Of a DNA stretch of 64,000 nt, positions 48,473-55,468 are shown piece after piece (position 1 is the stretch's first letter; each line of letters starts with the position of its first letter). The DNA comes from a bacterium (GTDB taxonomy: Bacteria > Chloroflexota > Dehalococcoidia > Tepidiformales > Tepidiformaceae), in NCBI GenBank assembly GCA_003577245.1, contig QEVS01000005.1:93806-157805 (forward strand), given 5' to 3'. The notes under the pieces were generated by a model. The model saw only the letters and a list, made by a program, of their open reading frames with translations, made no database searches and had not been told where the DNA came from. A program made the position numbers and the translations under genes.

Positions 48473-48498
48473 GCCGGGCAGCCTTTCGACTGCCCGGC
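48473..48498. terminator. Bidirectional hairpin between convergent genes
   Basis: GCCGGGCAG (48473-48481) and CTGCCCGGC (48490-48498) form a 9-bp stem with an 8-nt loop. On the minus strand it is followed by TTCCTTATCT, so it fits termination of the 48522-49004 gene best. It can also stop GtrA transcription. Confidence 0.6.
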
Positions 48499-48521
48499 CC
48501 CGGGATTGCCGCGCGGTTGGC

Positions 48522-49004
48522 TCACCGGTTGTCGTGCACCAGCGTACTTCCTGCCCCCAGGGTTTCCCGGATGGCCTGGAGTTCTGCCACGTTCTGCATC
48601 ATCGTCGCTTCTGTCGCCGGCGAATCAATTACGACGAGGTCGTACAGCAGCCGCGTCCCTCCCTGGGAGGCGATAAGGGAATCGAACCCCGCAAGCACCT
48701 CCGCAAAGGCGTCGGCCTCACCCTGCGAGCCGAAAATGTAGACGTGCAGATTGGTGTCCACGGCTTCGCCGCTCGCAGAAGCGACCGGTTCGCCCGCAGA
48801 CGTTGGCTGGCTCGACGATCCCGTCGCACCGCTCTGGACCGCGACATTCGCTGCGGTCTCGCCGGACCTGCCCTCGTCGCGAACGAAGAAAGCCAGGGCG
48901 ATTGCAAGACCGATGACTGCCGCGAGGGCGATGCCCGCAGCGGCCGAGACTGCCGGCTTCTGGTAAAGCCGCCTGCTTGCCGGGATGGATGTTTCGGAAC
49001 GCAT
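48522..49004 (-). CDS. Membrane-anchored protein of unknown function
   Basis: This 160-aa protein has a cytoplasmic N terminus of about 17 residues, one transmembrane helix (VSAAAGIALAAVIGLAIALAFF), a Ser/Thr/Gly/Ala-rich linker (about 45-80) and a small extracytoplasmic domain (about 82-160, NLHVYIFGSQGEADAFAEVLAGFDSL...LLYDLVVIDSP). I do not recognise the domain. ATG 49004 has GGAGGAAGGAA directly before it. A start at 49061 is also possible (CAGGAAACAGC before ATG) and would add 19 residues. A perfect CCAGTTT-G-AAACTGG palindrome lies 10 nt upstream of the start. Confidence 0.7.
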   Translation of the reverse strand: MRSETSIPASRRLYQKPAVSAAAGIALAAVIGLAIALAFFVRDEGRSGETAANVAVQSGATGSSSQPTSAGEPVASASGEAVDTNLHVYIFGSQGEADAFAEVLAGFDSLIASQGGTRLLYDLVVIDSPATEATMMQNVAELQAIRETLGAGSTLVHDNR

Positions 49005-49013
49005 TTCCTTCCT

Positions 49014-49028
49014 CCAGTTTGAAACTGG
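49014..49028. promoter_or_regulatory. Perfect palindrome, candidate operator
   Basis: CCAGTTT-G-AAACTGG, 7-bp arms around a single central base, overlapping the ribosome binding region of the 48522-49004 gene. It could be a repressor site or a leader hairpin. Confidence 0.4.
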
Positions 49029-49084
49029 CTGAATGGTCGTCCCGGGGGTCCGGCCCCACATCGCTGTTTCCTGTGATTCTTTTC

Positions 49085-49105
49085 AAAGGCCCTAAGACGG
49101 CCTTT
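49085..49105. promoter_or_regulatory. Inverted repeat in divergent intergenic region
   Basis: AAAGGCC and GGCCTTT, 7-bp arms with a 7-nt spacer, in the 214-bp gap between the anchored unknown and the Ltp-thiolase. No T-run follows, so an operator is more likely than a terminator. Confidence 0.35.
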
Positions 49106-49218
49106 CATCGCCCGCCGTGATGGGTTCTTGCTATTGGTGACCGCGGGGGCCGTACTCCCTGGCACCGGCGCGGGGTCTGATTGGCTTCCCTCTCCGCCTC
49201 GTGGAATGATGGGTCCTG

Positions 49219-50406
49219 ATGGAATGGAACCTCCGGGACCGGGTGGCCATCGCCGGGATTGGGCACACCCGCTTTGCGCGAGCTGGCGCCAGCGGACGCA
49301 CAGCTTTCTCGCTTGCCGTGGAAGCCACGCTCAAGGCCTGCGAAGATGCCGGCCTCAGCCCGAAGGAAATCGACGGCTTCGTCACCTACGGCATCGAAAC
49401 CACCGACCCCTACACCCTGGCCCAGACCCTGGGAGTCACCCGGACCCGCTTCATGGACCGCTACCCGGGCGGCGGGGAATCACTTGCCGGCACCATCCAC
49501 CATGCGGCCATGGCTATCGCTTCCGGTGCGGCGGACGTCGTCGTCTCCTACAGGTCGCTCAGCGGCAGGCTCATTCCCACCCAGGCCGGCCGCGCAATCA
49601 CCAGCGCCGAGAGGGTGAGCGGCAACGAGGCCTTCCGCTGGGACTTCCTGCAGCCCTTCGGCGCCTTCATTCCCAACCAGTTCTACGCCATGCAGGCCCG
49701 GCGCCACATGATCGACTTCGGAACCACCAGCCGCCAGTTTGGCGCAATCGCCGTGAGCCAGAACGCCAACGCCCAGCGCAACCCAAACGCCATCCATTGC
49801 GGCCGCCCTATTACCATTGACGACCATCAGAACGGCCCCATGATCGCCGACCCCTACCGCCTCCACGACTGCACCCAGGAGGCCGATGGCGCCGGCGCTG
49901 TGGTCGTCGTCTCCTCCGAGCGGGCGCGTTCACTCCGGCAGCCACCGGTGTACCTCCTTGCCGCCGCCGAGGGCAGCGGTCGCCCCGACCAGCTCTACAA
50001 CCAGCTCCGCCACCAGGGACGCTTCAATACCGCCGGCATGGAAGAGGTAGCGCGCGACCTCTACACCCGTGCTGGCATTGGACCGGCCGGCATTGACGTC
50101 GCCCAGGTCTTCGAAACTTTCACCGGCCAGGTCCTCATGGCCCTGGAGGACTTCGGTTTCTGCCGCCGGGGCGAAGGCGGTCCATTCGTGGAAAGCGGCG
50201 CCATCGCCTGGCCGGGCGGTGCCCTCCCCATCAACACGGCCGGCGGGGGCCTTGCCGAGGGATACATCCACGGCTTCAACAACCTCATCGAAGGGGTTCG
50301 GCAGATGCGCGGCGACTCCACCTGCCAGGTTGAGGGCGCGAACACCTGCCTTGTCACCTCCGGGCCTTCTGCCATGCCTTCCAGCGCGCTCATCCTGAGG
50401 CGGTAG
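49219..50406 (+). CDS. Thiolase-fold lipid-transfer protein (Ltp-like)
   Basis: This 395-aa thiolase-superfamily protein opens with VAIAGIGHTRFARAG, as Ltp/SCPx thiolases do. The N-terminal nucleophile Cys of true thiolases is missing: the equivalent segment reads RYPGGGESLAGTIHHAAMAIASG. The C-terminal half keeps NTAGGGLAEGYIHG (His) and a Cys in CLVTSG. Such Cys-less members paired with DUF35 proteins act as retro-aldolases in steroid side-chain degradation (Ltp2-type). A DUF35 gene follows 55 bp downstream, supporting this. The actual acyl-CoA substrate is unknown. Confidence 0.85.
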   Translation: MEWNLRDRVAIAGIGHTRFARAGASGRTAFSLAVEATLKACEDAGLSPKEIDGFVTYGIETTDPYTLAQTLGVTRTRFMDRYPGGGESLAGTIHHAAMAIASGAADVVVSYRSLSGRLIPTQAGRAITSAERVSGNEAFRWDFLQPFGAFIPNQFYAMQARRHMIDFGTTSRQFGAIAVSQNANAQRNPNAIHCGRPITIDDHQNGPMIADPYRLHDCTQEADGAGAVVVVSSERARSLRQPPVYLLAAAEGSGRPDQLYNQLRHQGRFNTAGMEEVARDLYTRAGIGPAGIDVAQVFETFTGQVLMALEDFGFCRRGEGGPFVESGAIAWPGGALPINTAGGGLAEGYIHGFNNLIEGVRQMRGDSTCQVEGANTCLVTSGPSAMPSSALILRR

Positions 50407-50461
50407 GCCGTTCCGCCGCCGGCCCGCGCTGCTGCCCTCACTTCTCTTAGGAGCCTGCCCC

Positions 50462-50881
50462 ATGGCCTTCTTCGGTCCCGAGATGCCTCTTCCCGCGATC
50501 GGCCCCGACACCCGCGACTTCTGGGAGGCCTGTCGCGAACACCGCCTTGTTGTCCAGCGCTGCACGGGCTGCCAGAGCTTCCGCTTTGCTCCCGCGCCCG
50601 TCTGCTTCGAGTGCCATTCGTGGGATTACGAAAACGTTGAGTCCAACGGCGTCGGCGAGGTCTACACGTGGACCATCACCCATCGCGCCATCCACCCGGC
50701 CGTGGCCCAGGCCGTGCCCTACAACACCGTCGTGGTACGGCTCCTTGATTGCGGCGGCGCCATGATCACCAGCAACCTGGTGGGTGTCGCCAATGAAGAG
50801 ATCCGGCCCGGGATGCTCGTACGGGTCGAGTGGGACGAAATCGATAGCGACATAACTCTCCCTCGCTTCCGCCCGCTCTGA
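50462..50881 (+). CDS. DUF35 OB-fold / zinc-ribbon protein, Ltp partner
   Basis: This 139-aa protein has an N-terminal helix (TRDFWEACREHRLVVQRC), a rubredoxin-like zinc ribbon with CTGC and CFEC, and a C-terminal OB fold (VYTWTITHRAIHPA...LVGVANEEIRPGMLVRVEWDE). DUF35 proteins bind the acyl-CoA and stabilise thiolase-fold partners, and this one follows its likely Ltp partner in an operon. A TAGGAGCC site precedes the ATG. Confidence 0.88.
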   Translation: MAFFGPEMPLPAIGPDTRDFWEACREHRLVVQRCTGCQSFRFAPAPVCFECHSWDYENVESNGVGEVYTWTITHRAIHPAVAQAVPYNTVVVRLLDCGGAMITSNLVGVANEEIRPGMLVRVEWDEIDSDITLPRFRPL

Positions 50882-51022
50882 CCCCTGCGCATGGCGCCCG
50901 GGCTGCCCGGCGCGTGCACCGGTTCCCTTCCGCTTCCGCCGGGGGTCTCAGCACAGCCCCTTCCCCCGCCGCTGGCCGCCGCTCCTGCTCGGCCATCGGC
51001 GCTCCACCAGTGCCCGTCCCAC

Positions 51023-51051
51023 TTGTCATGCATGGCCGCGTAGCGTAAGAC
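51023..51051 (+). promoter_or_regulatory. Candidate promoter of the dehydrogenase operon
   Basis: TTGTCA (51023-51028), 17 nt, then TAAGAC (51046-51051), in the 236-bp gap before the E1 alpha gene. It would give a leader of about 60 nt. The rest of the gap shows nothing recognisable. Confidence 0.45.
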
Positions 51052-51117
51052 AACCTTCTGCGGCGCGTGCGATCCAGGCCATCGGCGCGCGGCAAGGATC
51101 TCTGCCGAGGCTGACCC

Positions 51118-52095
51118 ATGCCCCTCACTTCCAGCCAGATGAAGACGCTCTACGCCAACATGGTCCGCGCCCGCCGCTTCGATGAGAAGATTGTCCAGGG
51201 CATCGCCGATGGAAAGACCGTTTCCTTCTTCCACAGCGGCCTCGGAGAGGAAGCGGTTGGCGTCGGCGGCTGCGCTTTCCTCCGCCCCGATGACTACGTG
51301 TGGTTCCACCACCGGGGGCACGGCATTGCCCACATCCTCTCCAAGGGAGGCTCCCCGCAAGGGTTCGTGGCCGAGCACTTCGGCAAGGCCACCGGCGCCT
51401 GCAATGGCATGGCCGGCTTCCACTACGTCGATCCCGAGCACGGACTGCTCGGCTTCTCCGGCACCATCGGCTCCGCCTTCCCGGTCTCACTTGGCTGGGG
51501 CGTGGCAGCGAAAATGGGTAACCGCGGACAGGTTGTCGTCTGCTTCTTCGGCGATGGCGCCTCCAATCGCGGCACCCTCCACGAGGCCATGAACATGGCC
51601 TCCGTCATGAAGCTGCCCATCGTCTGGGTCTGCGAGAACAACCTCTACGCCCAGTTCATGCCCCTCAAGGACGCCTTCGCCAGCGAGGACATCGCCAGCC
51701 TCGCTATCCCCTACGGCATGCCTTCGAAGATCGTCGACGGGCAGGATGTGGTCGCCGTCCATGAAGCGGTCCAGTGGGCGGTCGAACGCGCCCGCGCGGG
51801 CGAGGGCCCATCACTTGTCGAGTGCAAGACCTACCGCTTCCGCGCCCATTCCGAGGGCGCCCCCGATGTCTCCCACTTCGAGCTGCGCCCGCCCGATGAG
51901 GTCGAGGCATGGAAGAAGCGCGACCCGCTCCTCCTCTTTCGCGAACGCCTCCTGCAGGAGGAGATTGCCACTGTTGGCGAGCTTGACCGCATAGATGCCG
52001 ACGCCGCTGAAGAGGCGGACGCCGCCGAGCGCTTCGCCATCGAAAGCCCACAGCCCGACCCGTCCGTCCTCCAGGAAATGCTCTACGCCCGCTGA
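51118..52095 (+). CDS. 2-oxoacid/acetoin dehydrogenase E1 component, alpha subunit
   Basis: This 325-aa thiamine-diphosphate enzyme subunit of the PdhA/AcoA family has the TPP/Mg motif GDGASNRGTLHEAMNMASVMKLP (shown in part) ending in CENN. It also has HHRGHGIAHIL, GMAGFHY and the YRFRAHSEGAPD phosphorylation-loop equivalent. With E1 beta it decarboxylates pyruvate, acetoin or a branched 2-oxoacid and acylates E2. The short, single-domain E1 alpha and the gene order match acetoin dehydrogenase (AcoABC) as well as Gram-positive PDH. E1 beta follows after 14 bp. Confidence 0.92.
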   Translation: MPLTSSQMKTLYANMVRARRFDEKIVQGIADGKTVSFFHSGLGEEAVGVGGCAFLRPDDYVWFHHRGHGIAHILSKGGSPQGFVAEHFGKATGACNGMAGFHYVDPEHGLLGFSGTIGSAFPVSLGWGVAAKMGNRGQVVVCFFGDGASNRGTLHEAMNMASVMKLPIVWVCENNLYAQFMPLKDAFASEDIASLAIPYGMPSKIVDGQDVVAVHEAVQWAVERARAGEGPSLVECKTYRFRAHSEGAPDVSHFELRPPDEVEAWKKRDPLLLFRERLLQEEIATVGELDRIDADAAEEADAAERFAIESPQPDPSVLQEMLYAR

Positions 52096-52109
52096 CCAAG
52101 GAGTTCACC

Positions 52110-53087
52110 GTGAGAGAGATCCCCTACCGCATCGCCATGCAGGAAGCGCTCATCGAGGAGATGTCGCGCGATGAGAAGGTCTTCGTCGTCGGCGAGGACG
52201 TGCAGGCCGGTACCTTCGGCGTCACCTCCACGCTCGTGCAGCGCTTTGGCCCCGGACGGGTCATCGATACGCCGCTCAGCGAGACCGCCGTGGCAGGGAC
52301 CGCCCTCGGCGCCGCCATGACCGGCTACCGGCCCGTGGCCGACTTCATGTTCGCCGACTTCATCTTCATCGCCGGCAACGAAGTGCTGGTGAACGCTGCC
52401 AAGTGGCGCTTCGCCCACGGAGGCAAGGTAAACCTCCCGCTCGTGTACATGGCGGCCATGGGCGGCGGCGCCCGCAACGGCCCCGAGCACTCCATGTCGC
52501 CCGAGTCGCTCATCATGCACACCCCGGGCCTCAAGCTTGCCGTGCCCTCCACGCCGTACGATGCCAAGGGCCTACTGAAAACCGCCATCCGCGACAACAA
52601 CCCCGTCGTCTTCTTCTACCACAAGCGCCTGCTCGGCCTCCGTGGCCCCGTGCCCGACGAGGAGTACACCGTGCCTTTCGGTGTCGCCGACGTGAAGCGC
52701 GAGGGCACCGATGTCACCGTCGTGGCTACCGCCCTCCAGGTGCAGCACGCCCTGCGCGTGGCCGAGGAGGTGAAGGAGCGCGTCAGCGTCGAGGTGATTG
52801 ACCCGCGGACACTCGAACCTCTCGATATCGACGCCATCGTGCGCTCCGTCGAGAAGACCGGCCGGCTGGTGGTGGCCGACGAGGACACCGAGCGCTGCGG
52901 CGTCGCCGCCGAGATCATCACGCAGGTCATGGAGCGCGCCTTCGACGCCCTCGACGCGCCCCCGAAACGGGTCTGCGCGGCGAACCTGCCGATCCCCGGC
53001 GGATTCATTGAGGCCAGCGTGCTGCCCCAGCCCGCGGGCATCCTGGCGGCCATCGAAGCGGTCACCGGCCGCGCCCTCAAGGTCTAG
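52110..53087 (+). CDS. 2-oxoacid/acetoin dehydrogenase E1 component, beta subunit
   Basis: This 325-aa subunit partners E1 alpha. Seen: the N-terminal EALIEEMSRDEKVFVVGEDV; TPLSETAVAGTALGAAMTGYRP, with the Glu that activates TPP; MGGGARNGPEHSMSPESL; and the C-terminal transketolase domain with EVIDPRTLEPLDID. GTG 52110 follows a CAAGGAG site. Its stop is 2 bp before the E2 start. Confidence 0.92.
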   Translation: MREIPYRIAMQEALIEEMSRDEKVFVVGEDVQAGTFGVTSTLVQRFGPGRVIDTPLSETAVAGTALGAAMTGYRPVADFMFADFIFIAGNEVLVNAAKWRFAHGGKVNLPLVYMAAMGGGARNGPEHSMSPESLIMHTPGLKLAVPSTPYDAKGLLKTAIRDNNPVVFFYHKRLLGLRGPVPDEEYTVPFGVADVKREGTDVTVVATALQVQHALRVAEEVKERVSVEVIDPRTLEPLDIDAIVRSVEKTGRLVVADEDTERCGVAAEIITQVMERAFDALDAPPKRVCAANLPIPGGFIEASVLPQPAGILAAIEAVTGRALKV

Positions 53088-53089
53088 GC

Positions 53090-54367
53090 ATGCCAGGGCA
53101 CATCGCGATCCCCAAGCTGGGCATGGCAATGATCGATGCCACGGTCGTGAAATGGCAGGTCCCCGAGGGCGGCCATGCCAGCCGCGGCGAGGTCGTCGTC
53201 ACCATCGAGACCGAGAAGACGAACTGGGACGTCGAAGCCCAGGACTCTGGATGGCTGCACATCCTCGTGCCCGAAGACGAAACCGTGCCCGTGGGGCGCG
53301 TGATCGGGCTCCTCGCCGAGACTGAAAGTGAACTCGCCGCCCTCCAGGCGAAGGGCACCCCGGTCATCATGACCACCACACCCGAGCCCGAAGATGCTCC
53401 CGCCGCGGAACCGGCCCCCGCTGCCGGGACCGGGAAGGCCGGTCAGCCCACCGGCCGGGGCGCCGTCCGCGTCTCTCCTGCCGCACGGAAGATAGCCGAA
53501 GAGCACGGGGTCGACCTCTCGACCATCAACCCCACCGGTCCCGATGGCCGCATCGTGCGCGAGGACGTTGAGCGCGCCATCGCCTCAAGGCAGGCTGCGG
53601 CTCCGGCGGCAACACCTCCGGTCCCCGTGCCGGCCACCGGCGAGACCATCGAAGGCAAGCGCGTGGCCGCCACCATTCCCCTGAAGGGCATGCGCCGCGC
53701 CATCGCCGAGCACATGCATCGCAGCCTCCAGGTGGCCGCCCAGCTCACCTACATCGGCGAGGCCGACATGAGCGGAACCGTGGCGCTGCGGAAGAAGCTC
53801 CTCGCCCAGGAGGCGTCGCTCGGCTTCCACGCTACCTACACCGACCTCATCATCATGGCCGCCGCAGGCGCCCTCCGCGACGTACCCATCCTCAACTCCA
53901 GCATCGTGGGCGACGAGGTCAAGGTCTGGGACGACGTGAACATCGGCGTGGCCGTGGCGCTCGACCAGGGGATCGAAGGCGGGCTCATCGTGCCCGTGGT
54001 CCGCAATGTGGACCAGAAACCCATCCGGCAGGTCTCCAGGGAGCTCGCCGCCCTCATAGAGAAGGCCCGCGCCGGCCGCCTGCTTCCCGATGACGTGTCT
54101 GGCGGGACCTTCACCGTCACCAACCTGGCCACGGTGGGCGCCGGCTGGTTCGTGGGCACCCCGATCATCAACCAGCCACAATCGGCCATCGTTGCCATCG
54201 GGCCCGTCAGCGACAGGCCCGTTGCCGTCGATGGGCAGGTAGTGATTCGGCCCGTCATGCCCTACAGCCTCACCTACGACCACCGCGTGGTCGATGGCGC
54301 GCCCGCCGCTCGCTTCGCCGCCCGCTTCGCCGAGCTCCTTTCAGAGCCCGCGCTCATGCTGGTGTAG
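53090..54367 (+). CDS. Dihydrolipoyl acyltransferase E2 component
   Basis: This 425-aa core subunit has one N-terminal lipoyl domain (residues 1-80, lipoylated Lys43 in ETEKTNWDVEA), a Pro/Ala linker, a peripheral subunit-binding domain (about 124-158, VRVSPAARKIAEEHGVD...GRIVREDV), a second linker, and the C-terminal acetyltransferase domain ending in TYDHRVVDGAPAARF with the catalytic His/Asp pair. No E3 (lipoamide dehydrogenase) gene is present in the window, so E3 must be encoded elsewhere. Confidence 0.93.
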   Translation: MPGHIAIPKLGMAMIDATVVKWQVPEGGHASRGEVVVTIETEKTNWDVEAQDSGWLHILVPEDETVPVGRVIGLLAETESELAALQAKGTPVIMTTTPEPEDAPAAEPAPAAGTGKAGQPTGRGAVRVSPAARKIAEEHGVDLSTINPTGPDGRIVREDVERAIASRQAAAPAATPPVPVPATGETIEGKRVAATIPLKGMRRAIAEHMHRSLQVAAQLTYIGEADMSGTVALRKKLLAQEASLGFHATYTDLIIMAAAGALRDVPILNSSIVGDEVKVWDDVNIGVAVALDQGIEGGLIVPVVRNVDQKPIRQVSRELAALIEKARAGRLLPDDVSGGTFTVTNLATVGAGWFVGTPIINQPQSAIVAIGPVSDRPVAVDGQVVIRPVMPYSLTYDHRVVDGAPAARFAARFAELLSEPALMLV

Positions 54368-54413
54368 CGAGGGTGACCGGTTCCTAGAGGCGTGCGGCCG
54401 GCGCAGCACGTTG

Positions 54414-54887
54414 CTATGCCTGCCGGCGCTCCTCCCTGCGCTCTTCCGAGGCCTCCAGGTGCCGCTTCACTCTGCCGACGCGTGAGAGGAACGGCAGCCT
54501 TTCCCAGCTCAGGATCAGCAGGATGAGGGCCGCCAGGATGACGCCGAGGATGTACTCACCCGCGCCCACAACCACGCCAACTGCCGAGACCGCCCAGATC
54601 CCGGCCGCCGTGGTTAGTCCCCGGACATTCGTGCCTTCGCGCATGATCATCCCCGCGCCCAGGAACCCGACGCCGGTGACTACCCCTGCGATCAGCTTCT
54701 CGGCCGTGGCCGGAAACGACTCCACGCCGATGCTCGTGAAGGCGGCTGCCCCCAGCGCGACCATGGCATGAGTCCGGTCCCCGGCGGCGCTGCCCTGGCT
54801 CTCGCGCTCCCAGCCGATGACAAACGCGAGCGCCGCCGCCAGCGCCATCCGGGCGGCGAAGATAAGGTCGGCGTTCAGCTCATCCAT
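54414..54887 (-). CDS. MgtC/SapB-family membrane protein
   Basis: This 157-aa protein has about four transmembrane helices and the MgtC signature: FAARMALAAALAFVIGWERESQGSAAGDRTHAMVALGAAAF, GVVTGVGFLGAGMIMREG and VRGLTTAAGIWAVSAVGVVVGAGEY. A short Arg/Glu-rich C-terminal tail replaces the ACT-like domain of long MgtC proteins. The family is linked to growth in low magnesium and to F-ATPase modulation. ATG 54887 has AGGAGGAG. It lies 94 bp downstream of the small charged ORF, in line with the riboswitch at 55.3 kb, and so may be under manganese control. Confidence 0.88.
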   Translation of the reverse strand: MDELNADLIFAARMALAAALAFVIGWERESQGSAAGDRTHAMVALGAAAFTSIGVESFPATAEKLIAGVVTGVGFLGAGMIMREGTNVRGLTTAAGIWAVSAVGVVVGAGEYILGVILAALILLILSWERLPFLSRVGRVKRHLEASEERREERRQA

Positions 54888-54981
54888 GTGCTCCTCCTGC
54901 TACCTCTGACATCCGGCAATAGCGTGAATGGCCCGTCAGCTAACCCGGCGGGCCACACCCTGGTGGGAAGCGATTGGGAGA

Positions 54982-55209
54982 CTAGTCGTCCCAGGAGCCG
55001 GCCCGGTCACGTTCGCGGCGGGTTCGCTCCGTGTCTGCCGCACTCTCTCCAGCTTGGTTGCGCCCCCGGCGCGGCCGATCCTCGTCGCCGTCATCGTCAT
55101 CGCCGCCAAACAGGCGGCCCAGGAACCCGCGAATCCCGCCGCGTTCCTGCCCGCGTTCGTTGCGGCCGTCCCGGTCGCGCTCAAAGATCTCGAAGAGTTC
55201 GTCCAGCAA
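54982..55209 (-). CDS. Small highly charged protein downstream of Mn riboswitch
   Basis: From TTG 55209 (AAAGGGG upstream) the product is 75 aa. An N-terminal amphipathic helix LLDELFEIFERD is followed by GIRGFLGRLFGG, an acidic run DDDDGDED, and an Arg/Glu-rich tail. I recognise no family. The acidic patch could bind divalent cations. It is the first reading frame after the predicted riboswitch terminator, and MgtC/SapB follows on the same strand. The low-complexity composition means it may be a non-coding leader, so the call is moderate. Confidence 0.5.
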   Translation of the reverse strand: MLDELFEIFERDRDGRNERGQERGGIRGFLGRLFGGDDDDGDEDRPRRGRNQAGESAADTERTRRERDRAGSWDD

Positions 55210-55241
55210 TTGACACCCCTTTCGGGCGGCCGTGGTGGACG

Positions 55242-55280
55242 AAAAAAGACCCGGCCGCACCATGTGTGGTTAGCCAGGTC
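55242..55280 (-). terminator. Intrinsic terminator overlapping riboswitch P1
   Basis: Read on the minus strand: GACCTGGC pairs with GCCGGGTC (one G-U), an inner ACCA/TGGT stem fills the loop, and six T residues follow (55247-55242). The 5' arm is the same sequence as the 3' strand of the riboswitch P1 helix, so the two structures exclude each other. Confidence 0.8.
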
Positions 55281-55382
55281 TCACCGGGCGAGGATACCTC
55301 GCTTGTAGTGCCGGCCCAATTGGGCGTACTGACGACAGCTACCGCGCCCGGGGGTGGGCGCTCGGTTACTCCCCTTGCACCG
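55268..55382 (-). ncRNA. yybP-ykoY manganese riboswitch
   Basis: The minus-strand RNA shows the conserved yybP-ykoY parts in order: GCAAGGGGAGTAAC (P1 5' strand and L1 core); a GC-rich P2 hairpin with GCGCCC/GGGCGC arms; GTCGTCA then a CCC-AATT-GGG hairpin and CCGGC (L3 and P3); a P4 hairpin GCGAGG/CCTCGC; and GTGAGACCTGGC (P1 3' strand). The GGGGAGTA, GTCGTCA, CCGGC and GAGACC elements match the known manganese-sensing aptamer position by position. With the overlapping terminator it should be a transcriptional ON switch: Mn2+ closes P1 and frees read-through into 54982-55209 and the MgtC gene. Confidence 0.85.
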
Positions 55383-55386
55383 CAAG

Positions 55387-55392
55387 CATATA
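55387..55392 (-). promoter_or_regulatory. Candidate -10 of the riboswitch transcript
   Basis: TATATG (overlapping TATGCT) on the minus strand, about 7-10 nt before the first conserved base of the riboswitch. This suggests the switch has its own transcription start rather than being a 3' UTR of the molybdoenzyme. Confidence 0.45.
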
Positions 55393-55414
55393 CCGCCCCC
55401 TGCCTGCGGCGCGA

Positions 55415-55430
55415 TCGCCGTGCACGGCGA
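55415..55430. other. 16-nt perfect palindrome
   Basis: TCGCCGTGCACGGCGA lies 39 nt after the stop of the molybdoenzyme gene and upstream of the riboswitch promoter. It may be a weak Rho-dependent stop hairpin or a regulator site. There is no T-run. Confidence 0.4.
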
Positions 55431-55468
55431 GAGCGATGACAGCGCTGCCGCCGAAGGGAAACCGGCTG

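Noticed and set aside
48671..48690. tRNA T-arm-like sequence (GGGGTTCGATTCCC on the minus strand)
   Set aside because: It lies in frame inside the membrane-anchored protein (reading AGFDSLIAS). No acceptor, D or anticodon stems can be formed around it.
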